DNA of 64,000 bases from the NCBI GenBank assembly GCA_902536935.1, contig CACAZM010000003.1:39653-103652 (forward strand), read 5' to 3'. Shown piece by piece: positions 1 to 7,534 of the stretch; the stretch's first letter is position 1, and every line of letters begins with the position of its first letter. Under the pieces are notes generated by a model, which did no database searches, was not told where the DNA came from, and saw nothing but the letters and a program-made list of their open reading frames with translations. This DNA is from an uncultured Bacteroidota bacterium. Lineage in GTDB: Bacteria; Bacteroidota; Bacteroidia; Flavobacteriales; Flavobacteriaceae. Position numbers and translations under genes: made by a program.

Positions 1-351
1 GCTAAAGTTTTACGATCTATTTCTAATATTGATGTGGTGAATTGCCAAATCCGAATCGATAAAAAAAATCCCAGAAACAAGATTCAAACTTCCATTGATA
101 AATCTGTATATGAAAATCAATCGATTGTAATCGTTGATGACGTTTTACATACTGGCTCGACATTGATTTATGTAGTCCGTCACTTTCTTCAAGTGTCACT
201 CACCAAATGTAAAGTTGCTGTTTTAATCAATCGAAATCATAAAAAGTTTCCCATAAAGGCAGATTATAAAGGGATTTCGTTATCCACAAGCATGCACGAA
301 CATGTAGAAATTGTATGTAAAAACGATACTTTCGAAGGGTACCTAACCTAG
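1..351 (+). CDS. PyrR-like phosphoribosyltransferase, 5' end missing
   Basis: The reading frame is open at the window edge, so the N-terminus is missing; 116 codons remain. The PRPP-binding loop of type I phosphoribosyltransferases is clear (VIVDDVLHTGSTL), and its DDVLxTG form is closest to PyrR-type proteins (uracil phosphoribosyltransferase/regulator). The preceding segment with IRIDKKNPRNK would be the hood region. Family members transfer a 5-phosphoribosyl group from PRPP to a base in the cytoplasm; the actual substrate cannot be told from this fragment. It converges on shikimate kinase with a 9-bp overlap of the 3' ends. Genuine PyrR is less likely than a generic paralog, because the conserved Arg after TG is replaced by Ser. 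Confidence 0.8.
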   Translation, partial: AKVLRSISNIDVVNCQIRIDKKNPRNKIQTSIDKSVYENQSIVIVDDVLHTGSTLIYVVRHFLQVSLTKCKVAVLINRNHKKFPIKADYKGISLSTSMHEHVEIVCKNDTFEGYLT

Positions 352-897
352 TTTTTTGATAATCTGATCGACGAGTTCTTGTGGAGTTTCGTCTTGTATA
401 TATAAGAGGTGATTGGCCTGCTCATAAAAATGTTTTCTTTCAAAAATATGCTTTGCAATAAACTCTTGTAGTTCATCCTCTGAAGTCAGATGAGATATCA
501 TTGGTCTATGGTCTTTCGCAGAATATAAGCGATGACAAAGAGTTGAAATTGAGGGCGAGATATAAAAAGTGTGGGGTGTAGATTGTATCACTGAATGCAT
601 GTTGTCAGCATAGCAAGGAGTGCCGCCCCCAAGCGAAATCACAGATGCGTGAGTAGAAGATAACAAATCATCAAGTGCTGTTTGTTCAAGTTTTCTAAAG
701 CCTATTTCGCCATGATCATCAAAAAGATTTGGTACAGAACGGTCGTGTATTTCCTTCAAATAATCGTCCAAATCAACAAATGGCAATGCGAGTTTTTGTG
801 CTAAAAGTCGACCGACTGTTGTTTTTCCACTACCCATATAGCCAAGAAGAATAATTGGTTGATTCGATTTTTCTGAATAATTTAATTTATAACTCAT
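343..897 (-). CDS. aroK: shikimate kinase
   Basis: 184 aa, normal for AroK. It phosphorylates shikimate with ATP to shikimate 3-phosphate, the fifth step of the chorismate pathway in the cytoplasm. The Walker A loop GYMGSGKT is at residues 19-26, followed by a shikimate-binding DLDD segment, the GEIGFRKLE motif near residue 64, and the LGGGTP motif. An Arg in the lid region (KDHRPMI) is present. The N-terminus carries about 14 extra residues before the first beta strand, so a later start is possible, but no other Met precedes the Walker loop. It is transcribed alone toward the phosphoribosyltransferase gene. Confidence 0.93.
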   Translation of the reverse strand: MSYKLNYSEKSNQPIILLGYMGSGKTTVGRLLAQKLALPFVDLDDYLKEIHDRSVPNLFDDHGEIGFRKLEQTALDDLLSSTHASVISLGGGTPCYADNMHSVIQSTPHTFYISPSISTLCHRLYSAKDHRPMISHLTSEDELQEFIAKHIFERKHFYEQANHLLYIQDETPQELVDQIIKKLG

Positions 898-929
898 TGT
901 ATGATTACAAATTTAAGCCAATTTAAACT

Positions 930-960
930 TTGATTAATCGTAGAATTGAATATATATTTG
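930..960 (+). promoter_or_regulatory. Bacteroidota promoter of the tRNA-Lys/Lys/Leu operon
   Basis: A TTG at 930-932 and TATATTTG at 953-960 are separated by 20 bp and match the Bacteroidota sigma-A consensus TTG-N19/20-TAnnTTTG. The first tRNA starts 19 bp after the -7 box. The assignment is by pattern only. Confidence 0.65.
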
Positions 961-979
961 CAGCCATCATAAAAAGAAA

Positions 980-1052
980 GATTTGGTAGCTCAGTTGGTA
1001 GAGCATCTCCCTTTTAAGGAGAGGGTCCTGGGTTCGAGACCCAGCCAAATCA
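980..1052 (+). tRNA. tRNA-Lys(TTT), copy 1
   Basis: The acceptor stem GATTTGG pairs with CCAAATC and is followed by discriminator A. The anticodon arm is TCTCC-CTTTTAA-GGAGA with anticodon TTT, and the T arm contains GGTTCGAGACC. It is 73 nt long and CCA is not encoded. It is the first of three clustered tRNAs. Confidence 0.97.
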
Positions 1053-1056
1053 CAAA

Positions 1057-1129
1057 GACTTGGTAGCTCAGTTGGTAGAGCATCTCCCTTTTAAGGAGAG
1101 GGTCCTGGGTTCGAGACCCAGCCAAGTCA
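1057..1129 (+). tRNA. tRNA-Lys(TTT), copy 2
   Basis: Identical to the preceding tRNA-Lys except for position 3 of the acceptor stem and its partner (GACTTGG with CCAAGTC), a compensatory T:A to C:G change. The anticodon is TTT. It lies 4 nt after copy 1, so both are probably cut from one precursor. Confidence 0.97.
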
Positions 1130-1143
1130 CAAAAAGTCCCTCA

Positions 1144-1229
1144 GCGCACGTGGCGGAACTGGTAGACGCGCTAGGTTGAGGGCCTAGTGGGAGTTAAATC
1201 CCGTGGAGGTTCGATTCCTCTCGTGCGCA
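1144..1229 (+). tRNA. tRNA-Leu(GAG)
   Basis: 86 nt with the long variable arm of class II tRNAs. The acceptor GCGCACG pairs with CGTGCGC and A is the discriminator. The anticodon loop TTGAGGG gives anticodon GAG, reading CUC and CUU. It is third in the tRNA operon; a run of T follows near 1244. Confidence 0.96.
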
Positions 1230-1255
1230 CAATTTTCCATTTGTATTTTTTTTTC

Positions 1256-1295
1256 TATTTTTGTTTAACTTTTGTTAATTAAACATTAAACAAAA
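1256..1295 (+). promoter_or_regulatory. promoter and inverted-repeat operator of the CarH-like gene
   Basis: A -7 box TATTTTTG lies at 1256-1263. It overlaps a perfect 10-bp inverted repeat: TTTTGTTTAA at 1259-1268 and TTAAACAAAA at 1286-1295, spaced by 17 bp, the right arm reaching the A of the start codon. The spacer contains two further half-site-like pieces, TTGTTAA at 1272-1278 and TTAAACA at 1279-1285, giving a four-part dyad. The same arms recur before the photolyase operon at 9552-9587. Seen in the sequence: the repeat. Inferred: binding of the regulator encoded directly downstream and autorepression in the dark. The overlap with the -7 box and predicted start point fits a repressor. 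Confidence 0.6.
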
Positions 1296-2191
1296 TGGAT
1301 CGAGTTAAAACAAGTTTTAGCATCAAAAACCTTGAGCACCTTTCTGGAATCAAAGCTCATACTATTCGGATTTGGGAAAAAAGATATGGTCTTTTTGAGC
1401 CTGAACGTACAGAAACAAATATCCGCCTTTACAATCTGGAAAGTTTACAAAAGCTACTAAACGTTTCAATGCTATATAAAAATGGTTTTAAGATTTCAAA
1501 AATTGCCAAAATGGAATCAAACGAAATCAATGATAAGGTCCACAACATTACTTTACAAAAGAGCCCTTATGATTGGTCTTTGGGGCTATTCAAACTTTCT
1601 ATGATCAATTTTGATCAGCGTTTGTTTACAAATACTTTTGAAGAACTTTTAGAAAAAATGAGTTTTGGTGAGATTTTCCAATCTATCTTTACCCCCTTAA
1701 TGATTGAACTCGGGGTATTATGGCAAACCAATTCGATTAGTCCATCACACGAGCACTTTATAACTAGTCTTATCAAACAAAAAATTCATTCACTGTGTGA
1801 GAAATTACAAGAGAAGCAACCACAGAGAACAGAAGCCACTTTTGTCTTATACCTCCCTGATAACGAAATTCACGAGCTAGGTCTACTTTATCTAAACCAT
1901 GAAATTCTTGAACGTGGCTACAAAACAATCTTCTTGGGTCAATCTGTGCCAACGGCAAGTCTGTCTAATTTTCAAGAAAAATCCGAAAAAATGATTTTTG
2001 TCTCATGTTTTACTATTGAACCCAATCAGGATCGTATTCGAGAATACTTACATGAATTTGAAACTGAAATCTTGTCAAATGAAAGTTCTGAATTATGGGT
2101 TACAGGGTACCAAGCACAATTTTTACCTAATCCGAATAATCAAAGGATTCGTATTTTTGAGACTTCTGCTGAACTAGTAAGAGCATTATAA
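1295..2191 (+). CDS. CarH/LitR-like B12-dependent MerR photoreceptor regulator
   Basis: 298 aa. Residues about 7-75 form a MerR winged helix (SGIKAHTIRIWEKRYGLFEP). A helical B12-binding region follows, with the light-sensor motif W-x9-EH at W143, E153, H154. A Rossmann-like cobalamin domain then carries E191-x-H193-x-x-G196, the position of the lower axial His in CarH. In the known family, adenosylcobalamin drives tetramer binding to DNA in the dark and light breaks the Co-C bond, releasing DNA and turning on carotenoid genes. Neighbouring crtB and crtZ support that role. No Met occurs upstream in frame near the start. The inverted repeat overlapping its promoter suggests autoregulation. Confidence 0.85.
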   Translation: MDRVKTSFSIKNLEHLSGIKAHTIRIWEKRYGLFEPERTETNIRLYNLESLQKLLNVSMLYKNGFKISKIAKMESNEINDKVHNITLQKSPYDWSLGLFKLSMINFDQRLFTNTFEELLEKMSFGEIFQSIFTPLMIELGVLWQTNSISPSHEHFITSLIKQKIHSLCEKLQEKQPQRTEATFVLYLPDNEIHELGLLYLNHEILERGYKTIFLGQSVPTASLSNFQEKSEKMIFVSCFTIEPNQDRIREYLHEFETEILSNESSELWVTGYQAQFLPNPNNQRIRIFETSAELVRAL

Positions 2192-2261
2192 ATTTTTTAT
2201 TTTAGTTGATTAAAAAACAAAAATATTATAATTTGCAACTAGTTTTAAGAAAATACTATTT

Positions 2262-3101
2262 GTGAAATCGATTTTTGATTTAGTTTCTAGACGCTTTACT
2301 AGAGAAGTTACTGAGTCGTACAGTACATCATTTTCTTTAGCCACTCGTATGTTGTCTTCTGAAATACGCCAGGATATTTATAATATTTATGGTTTTGTCA
2401 GATTGGCGGATGAAATTGTTGACAGTTTTCACGATTATGACAAAGAATCACTTTTAAACCGTTTTGAAGACGATTTAGAGTATGCGTTGAAGGAAAAAAT
2501 CAGTACAAACCCTATCTTAAATGCATTTCAAGAAACAGTTCACCGTTATAATATTGATGAAGAATTTATTAATGCTTTTATGAGAAGTATGAGATGGGAT
2601 TTATCAAAAAAAGTTTATGAAACAGATGAGGAATACAAAAAATATATATATGGTTCTGCTGACGTTGTTGGTTTGATGTGCCTTCGTGTTTTTGTCAAAG
2701 GCGACCACAAGCTTTTCAATGAATTGAAATCATCAGCCATGGCTTTAGGTTCTGCATTTCAAAAAGTAAATTTTCTTCGTGATCTCAAAAATGACTACGA
2801 ACAACTTGAACGTTCTTACTTTCCTAATATAAACTTAAGAGAACTTGACGAAGCCTCAAAACATAAAATTATTTTAGAGATTGAAGCTGATTTTAGAAAA
2901 GGTTTTTCAGGAATTTTTAAACTGCCAGATGCTGCAAAATTTGGCGTTTACACCGCATACAAATATTACCTCCGTCTTTTAAAGAAATTAAAACGGGTTC
3001 CGTCTGTTGATATCAAAAACAAAAGAATACGCGTCGCCAACATTCAAAAAATGGATGTATTAGCTCGCTCTTATGTTCGGTATCGCTTCAATATTCTGTA
3101 A
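2262..3101 (+). CDS. crtB: phytoene synthase
   Basis: 279 aa, a trans-isoprenyl diphosphate synthase. It joins two geranylgeranyl diphosphates to phytoene, the committed step of carotenoid synthesis, at the inner membrane face. Both Mg-binding acidic motifs are present: DEIVD at residues 50-54 and DLKND at residues 174-178 in the helix NFLRDLKNDY. The start is GTG, with no ATG nearby. It lies 70 bp after the CarH-like gene and 3 bp before crtZ, so crtB and crtZ are cotranscribed. The phytoene desaturase (crtI) and lycopene cyclase that would be needed are not in this window. Confidence 0.92.
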   Translation: MKSIFDLVSRRFTREVTESYSTSFSLATRMLSSEIRQDIYNIYGFVRLADEIVDSFHDYDKESLLNRFEDDLEYALKEKISTNPILNAFQETVHRYNIDEEFINAFMRSMRWDLSKKVYETDEEYKKYIYGSADVVGLMCLRVFVKGDHKLFNELKSSAMALGSAFQKVNFLRDLKNDYEQLERSYFPNINLRELDEASKHKIILEIEADFRKGFSGIFKLPDAAKFGVYTAYKYYLRLLKKLKRVPSVDIKNKRIRVANIQKMDVLARSYVRYRFNIL

Positions 3102-3104
3102 TCC

Positions 3105-3557
3105 ATGCTAATCGCTCTTCAGATTTTTATTTTCTTGATGACTTTTGCTTTAATGGAAGCTGTCGCATGGTTTTCACACAAATATATCATGCATGGTTTT
3201 TTATGGACACTTCACAAAGACCATCACCACAAAGATCACGACTCTCATTTTGAAAGAAACGATACTTTTTTTCTATTTTATGCAGCTGTTAGCGCTGGTT
3301 TTGTAATTTTGTGGGGGGAGTTTGGATTTTGGCCTGGAATGGCAATCGCCTTGGGGATTTTCGCCTATGGTCTCACCTATTTTTTTGTTCACGACATTTT
3401 TATCCATCAGCGTGTAAAATGGTTCCGTAATGCCAACACAACCTATACAAAAGCTATTCGTAGAGCACATAAAATCCATCATAAAAACCTAGATAAAGAA
3501 AACGGAGAATGCTTTGGCATGCTCTGGGTACCAATGAAGTATTTTAAGAAAAAATGA
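3105..3557 (+). CDS. crtZ: beta-carotene 3-hydroxylase
   Basis: 150 aa membrane di-iron hydroxylase of the fatty acid hydroxylase superfamily. It hydroxylates beta-ionone rings to make zeaxanthin. The histidine clusters HKYIMH (residues 25-30), HKDHHH (37-42), HDIFIH and HKIHH are all present and would bind the two irons. Four hydrophobic segments lie around them (about 1-20, 55-70, 75-95 and 96-105). It sits 3 bp after crtB. Its stop codon directly abuts the ribH stop on the other strand (3557/3558). Confidence 0.93.
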   Translation: MLIALQIFIFLMTFALMEAVAWFSHKYIMHGFLWTLHKDHHHKDHDSHFERNDTFFLFYAAVSAGFVILWGEFGFWPGMAIALGIFAYGLTYFFVHDIFIHQRVKWFRNANTTYTKAIRRAHKIHHKNLDKENGECFGMLWVPMKYFKKK

Positions 3558-4025
3558 CTATAAATGCGCTATTTGAATAGCTGCAACCGCCGCTTCTTCC
3601 CCTTTATTCCCCAATGACCCTCCGCTTCTTTCACGAGATTGCTCAATTATATCATCAGTTAAAACACAGAAAATAACCGGGACTCTACCCATGGCGTTGA
3701 GATGCTGAATTCCATTAGTCACTCCTTGACAGACATAGTCGAAATGACTTGTTTCACCTCGAATTACATTGCCAATGGCGATGATAGCATCATAATTCTT
3801 TTCCATAGCAATACGACTAGCATATACCAATTCAAAGCTGCCGGGAACATCAATACGATCAATTTGTTTTGCCTGTTGTTTTTGTAAAATTTGATGGGCA
3901 CCCTCAAAAAGACGATTGGTTATTTCACTGTTCCATCGGGAGACGATCAGTGCAAAACACAAGCCTTCAGCACTTGGGATTGTTTCATTAACGATATGCT
4001 TGCTATTATGACTACTCGTTGCCAT
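3558..4025 (-). CDS. ribH: 6,7-dimethyl-8-ribityllumazine synthase
   Basis: 155 aa from the chosen ATG at 4025, which begins 1 nt after the stop of the upstream TPR gene; a start at 4055 would overlap that gene. It condenses 5-amino-6-ribitylaminouracil with 3,4-dihydroxy-2-butanone 4-phosphate in riboflavin synthesis. Visible motifs are SRWNSEITNRL (substrate binding), VPGSFELVYA, and GNVIRGETSHFDYV with the catalytic His. The final LTDD segment is also typical. Its product is precursor to FAD and, in FeS-type photolyases, the antenna pigment itself. It lies about 9.5 kb from such a photolyase gene; this proximity may be chance. Confidence 0.95.
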   Translation of the reverse strand: MATSSHNSKHIVNETIPSAEGLCFALIVSRWNSEITNRLFEGAHQILQKQQAKQIDRIDVPGSFELVYASRIAMEKNYDAIIAIGNVIRGETSHFDYVCQGVTNGIQHLNAMGRVPVIFCVLTDDIIEQSRERSGGSLGNKGEEAAVAAIQIAHL

Positions 4026-4026
4026 A

Positions 4027-4782
4027 TTATATGCTGGCTTGACCAAGCAAAGCATCGATGTGCTTGGCGTCTACCCCACTTGAAAAATGATCTTTAATGA
4101 TGGTAAAGTAAGCTTTGGCAGTTATTTTATCTCCAAGTGATAAAGCAACAAGGCCGGCTTTACGTAAGTAACGTGGGTAAGTAATTTGATTCTCGCTGTA
4201 GGATAAGGCCTTTTCATAGTAGTTTAAGGCATCTGAAAGTTGATCTAGCTCAGCAAAAGCATCACCAATACCGCCAAGAGCAAGGGGTGCAAGCAAGGGA
4301 TCTGAAGAATTAAAATCTTCTAGGAAATCAATCGCTAACTCATATTCATCTAAATGAAGATAAATCATACCCGAATTGTAGATTGCCAAATTGGCTGCGG
4401 GTGTCCCGCCATAATTATCAATAATATCGAGAAAACCATATTTGCCGTTGGCTCCACTTAGTGCGTTCTGAAAAAGAGAATCGCGAAGCTCTTCGTCAGC
4501 CAATCCCTTTTCAAAAAAATCTTGTGCTTGAAAAATCTCATTGTTGGCTTCAGTAATTTTAGGATTAAGAATTAAACTTTGATATCCCAAATAACCAAGA
4601 ACAATAAGGATGACTCCAAAAATCAATCCGAAAATCTGTCGCTGATAGGCAGCAATCCATTGTTCTAATCTTGTTGCCCCTGTATCGAGATTTGAAAAAA
4701 CTTCTTCAGTTTTGCTCTCTACTGCTTGAGAACCCTTGGGACTTTGCGTTTTCTTAGCGCCGCGTTTTTTATATGTGGCCAT
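4027..4782 (-). CDS. membrane-anchored TPR protein, YfgM-like
   Basis: 251 aa. The N-terminal 40 residues are Lys-rich and disordered. One membrane helix follows (IFGLIFGVILIVLGYLGY, about 50-70). The C-terminal part contains tetratricopeptide-like helices, such as a repeat built around DALNYYEKAL. This layout is that of YfgM-type periplasmic TPR proteins, which help envelope protein biogenesis at the Sec translocon. That role here is inferred from layout only. It is followed by ribH with a 1-nt gap, so the two form an operon, and it diverges from recF across 113 bp. Confidence 0.75.
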   Translation of the reverse strand: MATYKKRGAKKTQSPKGSQAVESKTEEVFSNLDTGATRLEQWIAAYQRQIFGLIFGVILIVLGYLGYQSLILNPKITEANNEIFQAQDFFEKGLADEELRDSLFQNALSGANGKYGFLDIIDNYGGTPAANLAIYNSGMIYLHLDEYELAIDFLEDFNSSDPLLAPLALGGIGDAFAELDQLSDALNYYEKALSYSENQITYPRYLRKAGLVALSLGDKITAKAYFTIIKDHFSSGVDAKHIDALLGQASI

Positions 4783-4895
4783 GGCTTGTAAATCGTGTTT
4801 GCAAAAATATGATAATTATTGAAATGAACATTCTACATAAACAAGTAAAAATCAATAATTTAGTAATGTACAAACTAAAATGCAATCACTAAACT

Positions 4896-5984
4896 GTGAA
4901 GGAACTAATTTTGGACCAACTTTCCATCGTAAATTACAGAAATCTGACAGGTATTGATTTTAGTCTAGATCGCAATATCAACTGTTTTGTGGGTAATAAT
5001 GGAGTCGGTAAAACAAATGTTTTGGATGCAATATACTTTCTCGCTATGGGTAAAAGTTACTCCAATAGTATCACTAGTCAAAATATTTCTCATCAATCAG
5101 ATTTTAGCATGATCGAAGGCGTTTTTGATAAAAGTGGAAAAGATTTGCGAATTCAATGTCATTTCGAACGGGAGGGCAAAAAAACGATTAAACGAAATAG
5201 GAAGGCTTATAAAAAAATCGCAGAACACGTTGGTTTAATCCCAGTAGTGATTATTTCCCCTAGCGATAGAGATTTAATATCTGAAGGGAGCAGTGTTAGA
5301 AGAAAGTTTTTGGATCGTACAATTTCTCAATCGAATAAGTCCTATTTGCAACACCTACTTGCTTACCAGCGTACGTTAAACCAAAGAAATGCACTGCTCA
5401 AACACTTTGCATCATTAAATCAGTTTAACAAAGAAACCCTCTCAGTTTTCAACGAAAAACTTGTGCAGTTCGGGGAACCCATTCACCAAGCACGAAAAAA
5501 GTTTATAGAGAGCTTTCAACCGCTTTTCCAAGATCGCTATAAGTTTATAAGCGGAGACAAAGAAGTCGTTTCGATCAGCTATGAGTCCAAACTTGATGAG
5601 AAATCCTTCATTAATCTTTTGGATAAATCCTTGGAAAAAGACCGTGTTTTACAATACACCAGCATTGGACCCCATAAAGACGATTTGCGCTTTGAAATTA
5701 GCGATTTCCCAATCAAAAAATTTGGAAGCCAAGGACAACAAAAAACATTTTTAATCGCTTTGAAACTTGCTCAGTTTGATGTAATCCGAAATCAGATGAA
5801 CGTATTGCCCATTTTGCTATTGGATGATATTTTTGACAAACTGGACGATCGTCGTGTGATGCAAATCATCAACCTTGTCAATGACGATTCTTTTGGACAA
5901 CTATTTATTACTGATACCAATAAAGATCGCACCGAAAATATGATTAAACAAACCGCACAAAGCTATTCGATATTCACCTTGTAA
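4896..5984 (+). CDS. recF: DNA replication and repair protein RecF
   Basis: 362 aa, typical RecF length. It is an SMC-like ATPase that loads RecA at single-strand gaps through the RecFOR pathway. Walker A GNNGVGKT lies at residues 33-40, the ABC-like signature region GSQGQQKTFLIALKLAQ in the last third, and Walker B as ILLLDDIFDKLD. The start is GTG, because the nearby ATG at 4880 is out of frame. A DciA-like gene starts 2 nt after its stop, a common arrangement in Bacteroidota. Confidence 0.95.
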   Translation: MKELILDQLSIVNYRNLTGIDFSLDRNINCFVGNNGVGKTNVLDAIYFLAMGKSYSNSITSQNISHQSDFSMIEGVFDKSGKDLRIQCHFEREGKKTIKRNRKAYKKIAEHVGLIPVVIISPSDRDLISEGSSVRRKFLDRTISQSNKSYLQHLLAYQRTLNQRNALLKHFASLNQFNKETLSVFNEKLVQFGEPIHQARKKFIESFQPLFQDRYKFISGDKEVVSISYESKLDEKSFINLLDKSLEKDRVLQYTSIGPHKDDLRFEISDFPIKKFGSQGQQKTFLIALKLAQFDVIRNQMNVLPILLLDDIFDKLDDRRVMQIINLVNDDSFGQLFITDTNKDRTENMIKQTAQSYSIFTL

Positions 5985-5985
5985 A

Positions 5986-6285
5986 ATGCATGAAAATATG
6001 AGTGATGACGCAAAAAAAATCAAATCCATTTTGGGAGAGTTTATTTCCAAAAATGATCTTGCTGATGGTATCGATTCCGCTCGAATACAAGATAGTTGGC
6101 ATGAGTTATTGGGGGAAAACATCAATGCCTACACCAAAAACATCAATCTAAAAAATGACGTCCTTGTTGTGAAACTCAGCTCTTCTGTACTTCGACAGGA
6201 ACTAAGTTATGGTAAAGATAAAATCATCGATATGATTAATGAATCTCTTGGAAAAAACAAAGTAAGGGATATTAGATTTATTTAG
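5986..6285 (+). CDS. DUF721 (DciA-like) protein
   Basis: 99 aa with the DUF721 fold: a helix with an SW-x-x-L motif ([10 protein letters not shown]), then beta strands and the closing [17 protein letters not shown] segment. In many bacteria lacking DnaC/DnaI, DciA carries this domain and assists loading of the replicative helicase. Whether this short version does so is not known from sequence. It is probably translated with recF (gap 1 nt). Its stop overlaps the ndk stop by 4 nt on the other strand. Confidence 0.85.
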   Translation: MHENMSDDAKKIKSILGEFISKNDLADGIDSARIQDSWHELLGENINAYTKNINLKNDVLVVKLSSSVLRQELSYGKDKIIDMINESLGKNKVRDIRFI

Positions 6286-6698
6286 TAGATCTCTCTTGAA
6301 GAAAAGTGGAATGAGCACTCAATATTAGCATTGTCATCGCTGTCAGATCCGTGAATCGCATTTCGTCCAACCGACTCAGCAAACAATTTTCGGATGGTTC
6401 CTTCTGCCGCTTCCTCGGGGTTTGTTGACCCAATCAGAGCTCTAAAATCAGCGACTGCGTTCTCTTTTTCCAACACGGCAGCCACAATTGGTCCGCTGGT
6501 CATAAAGGTAACCAATTCACGAAAAAATGGTCTTTCTTTGTGAACATCATAAAATGCCTCAGCTTCTCGTTGACTGATTTGGGTCATCTTAAGCCCTCGA
6601 ATAACAAATCCAGCGGTTGTGATTTTTTCTAGTATCGCACCAACATGGCCGTTTTGGACTGCGTCAGGCTTAATCATAGTGAATGTAGTGTTAGACAT
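6282..6698 (-). CDS. ndk: nucleoside diphosphate kinase
   Basis: 138 aa, the usual length. It transfers the gamma phosphate between nucleoside di- and triphosphates through a phosphohistidine. The active-site segment [10 protein letters not shown] contains the catalytic His (H116), and the N-terminal [10 protein letters not shown] strand and RPFF segment are present. It is transcribed alone from a clear promoter at 6711-6740 and converges on the recF/DUF721 pair. Confidence 0.97.
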   Translation of the reverse strand: MSNTTFTMIKPDAVQNGHVGAILEKITTAGFVIRGLKMTQISQREAEAFYDVHKERPFFRELVTFMTSGPIVAAVLEKENAVADFRALIGSTNPEEAAEGTIRKLFAESVGRNAIHGSDSDDNANIECSFHFSSREIY

Positions 6699-6710
6699 CT
6701 ATTTTTTTTG

Positions 6711-6740
6711 CAAACCTACTAAAATTTCATAGGTAGTCAA
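6711..6740 (-). promoter_or_regulatory. promoter of ndk
   Basis: On the minus strand a TTG (6740-6738) and TAGGTTTG (6718-6711) are separated by 19 bp, an exact match to the Bacteroidota consensus. The start codon lies 12 nt beyond the box. Confidence 0.65.
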
Positions 6741-6769
6741 CTATGGACTTTAGTTTGTAGTTTTGACAT

Positions 6770-7534
6770 ATGATTCGAATTGGATTGATCGGTACTGGAA
6801 ATGTAGCAATTGCCCTAGCAAGAGAAATGTATAACCATGAGATTATAACAATAGTTCAAATCATTGGCAAAGATCAAAATAAACTCCCAAAAGATCTGAT
6901 TCATATTCCTTTCTCGAACCAATTTAATTCCCTTCCAACATGTGATGTGGTTTTGATTGCAGTTTCAGATAATGAGATACAAAATGTTAGTAATCAACTT
7001 TCCTTGACAGATACAGTCGTTGCACACACTTCGGGGGCATCTTCAATAGATTTATTGAGTAACCACCAACATCGGGGGGTTTTTTACCCATTGCAAACAT
7101 TCTCAAAGCAACAGCATTTAAATTGGTCCGAAATCCCAATACTATGGGAGGGTAACAACAAACTAGTTAATGAAAAATTGAAAACCCTATCTCAACTGCT
7201 GAGTCCACTTGCTACACAAATCGATGAAAAACAGCGCTTCAGTATACATTTGGCTGCTGTTGTCGTGAATAATTTTACCAATCATTTGTATGCGGAAGCT
7301 CATCACTTTTGTAAGTCTGAACACATAAATTTTGACTTGTTGGTTCCTCTTATCGAAGAAACAACTAGAAAAATAAAACAACTAGATCCAAGGGAGAGTC
7401 AGACAGGGCCTGCAGCGAGAGGAGACACCCAAACCATCCAGCGTCACATGGCGATTCCAATGACAAAAGAATTGAGCGATATCTACTCGCTTTTTACATC
7501 TCAATTATTAGAAAAAAGCAATGAAAATATTTAA
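6770..7534 (+). CDS. DUF2520 Rossmann-fold protein (ProC/F420-oxidoreductase-like)
   Basis: 254 aa. A dinucleotide-binding motif GLIGTGNVAIALA opens the protein. The C-terminal half is the helical DUF2520 domain (AAVVVNNFTNHLY, GPAARGD). The layout resembles pyrroline-5-carboxylate reductase and 6-phosphogluconate dehydrogenase relatives, so an NAD(P)-dependent oxidoreductase is likely, but the substrate is unknown. It overlaps the KdsC-like gene by 14 bp and leads a three-gene unit with it and maf. A possible -7 box TAGTTTTG at 6758-6765 ends only 5 nt before the ATG, which would give an almost leaderless mRNA. Confidence 0.8.
   Translation: MIRIGLIGTGNVAIALAREMYNHEIITIVQIIGKDQNKLPKDLIHIPFSNQFNSLPTCDVVLIAVSDNEIQNVSNQLSLTDTVVAHTSGASSIDLLSNHQHRGVFYPLQTFSKQQHLNWSEIPILWEGNNKLVNEKLKTLSQLLSPLATQIDEKQRFSIHLAAVVVNNFTNHLYAEAHHFCKSEHINFDLLVPLIEETTRKIKQLDPRESQTGPAARGDTQTIQRHMAIPMTKELSDIYSLFTSQLLEKSNENI

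Noticed and set aside
980..1129. Possible assembly duplication of tRNA-Lys
   Set aside because: The two copies differ by a compensatory base pair, which an assembly artefact would not produce.
1236..1260. T-rich stretch after tRNA-Leu as a terminator
   Set aside because: No stable GC hairpin precedes the T run other than the tRNA itself; the region serves as the promoter of the next gene.
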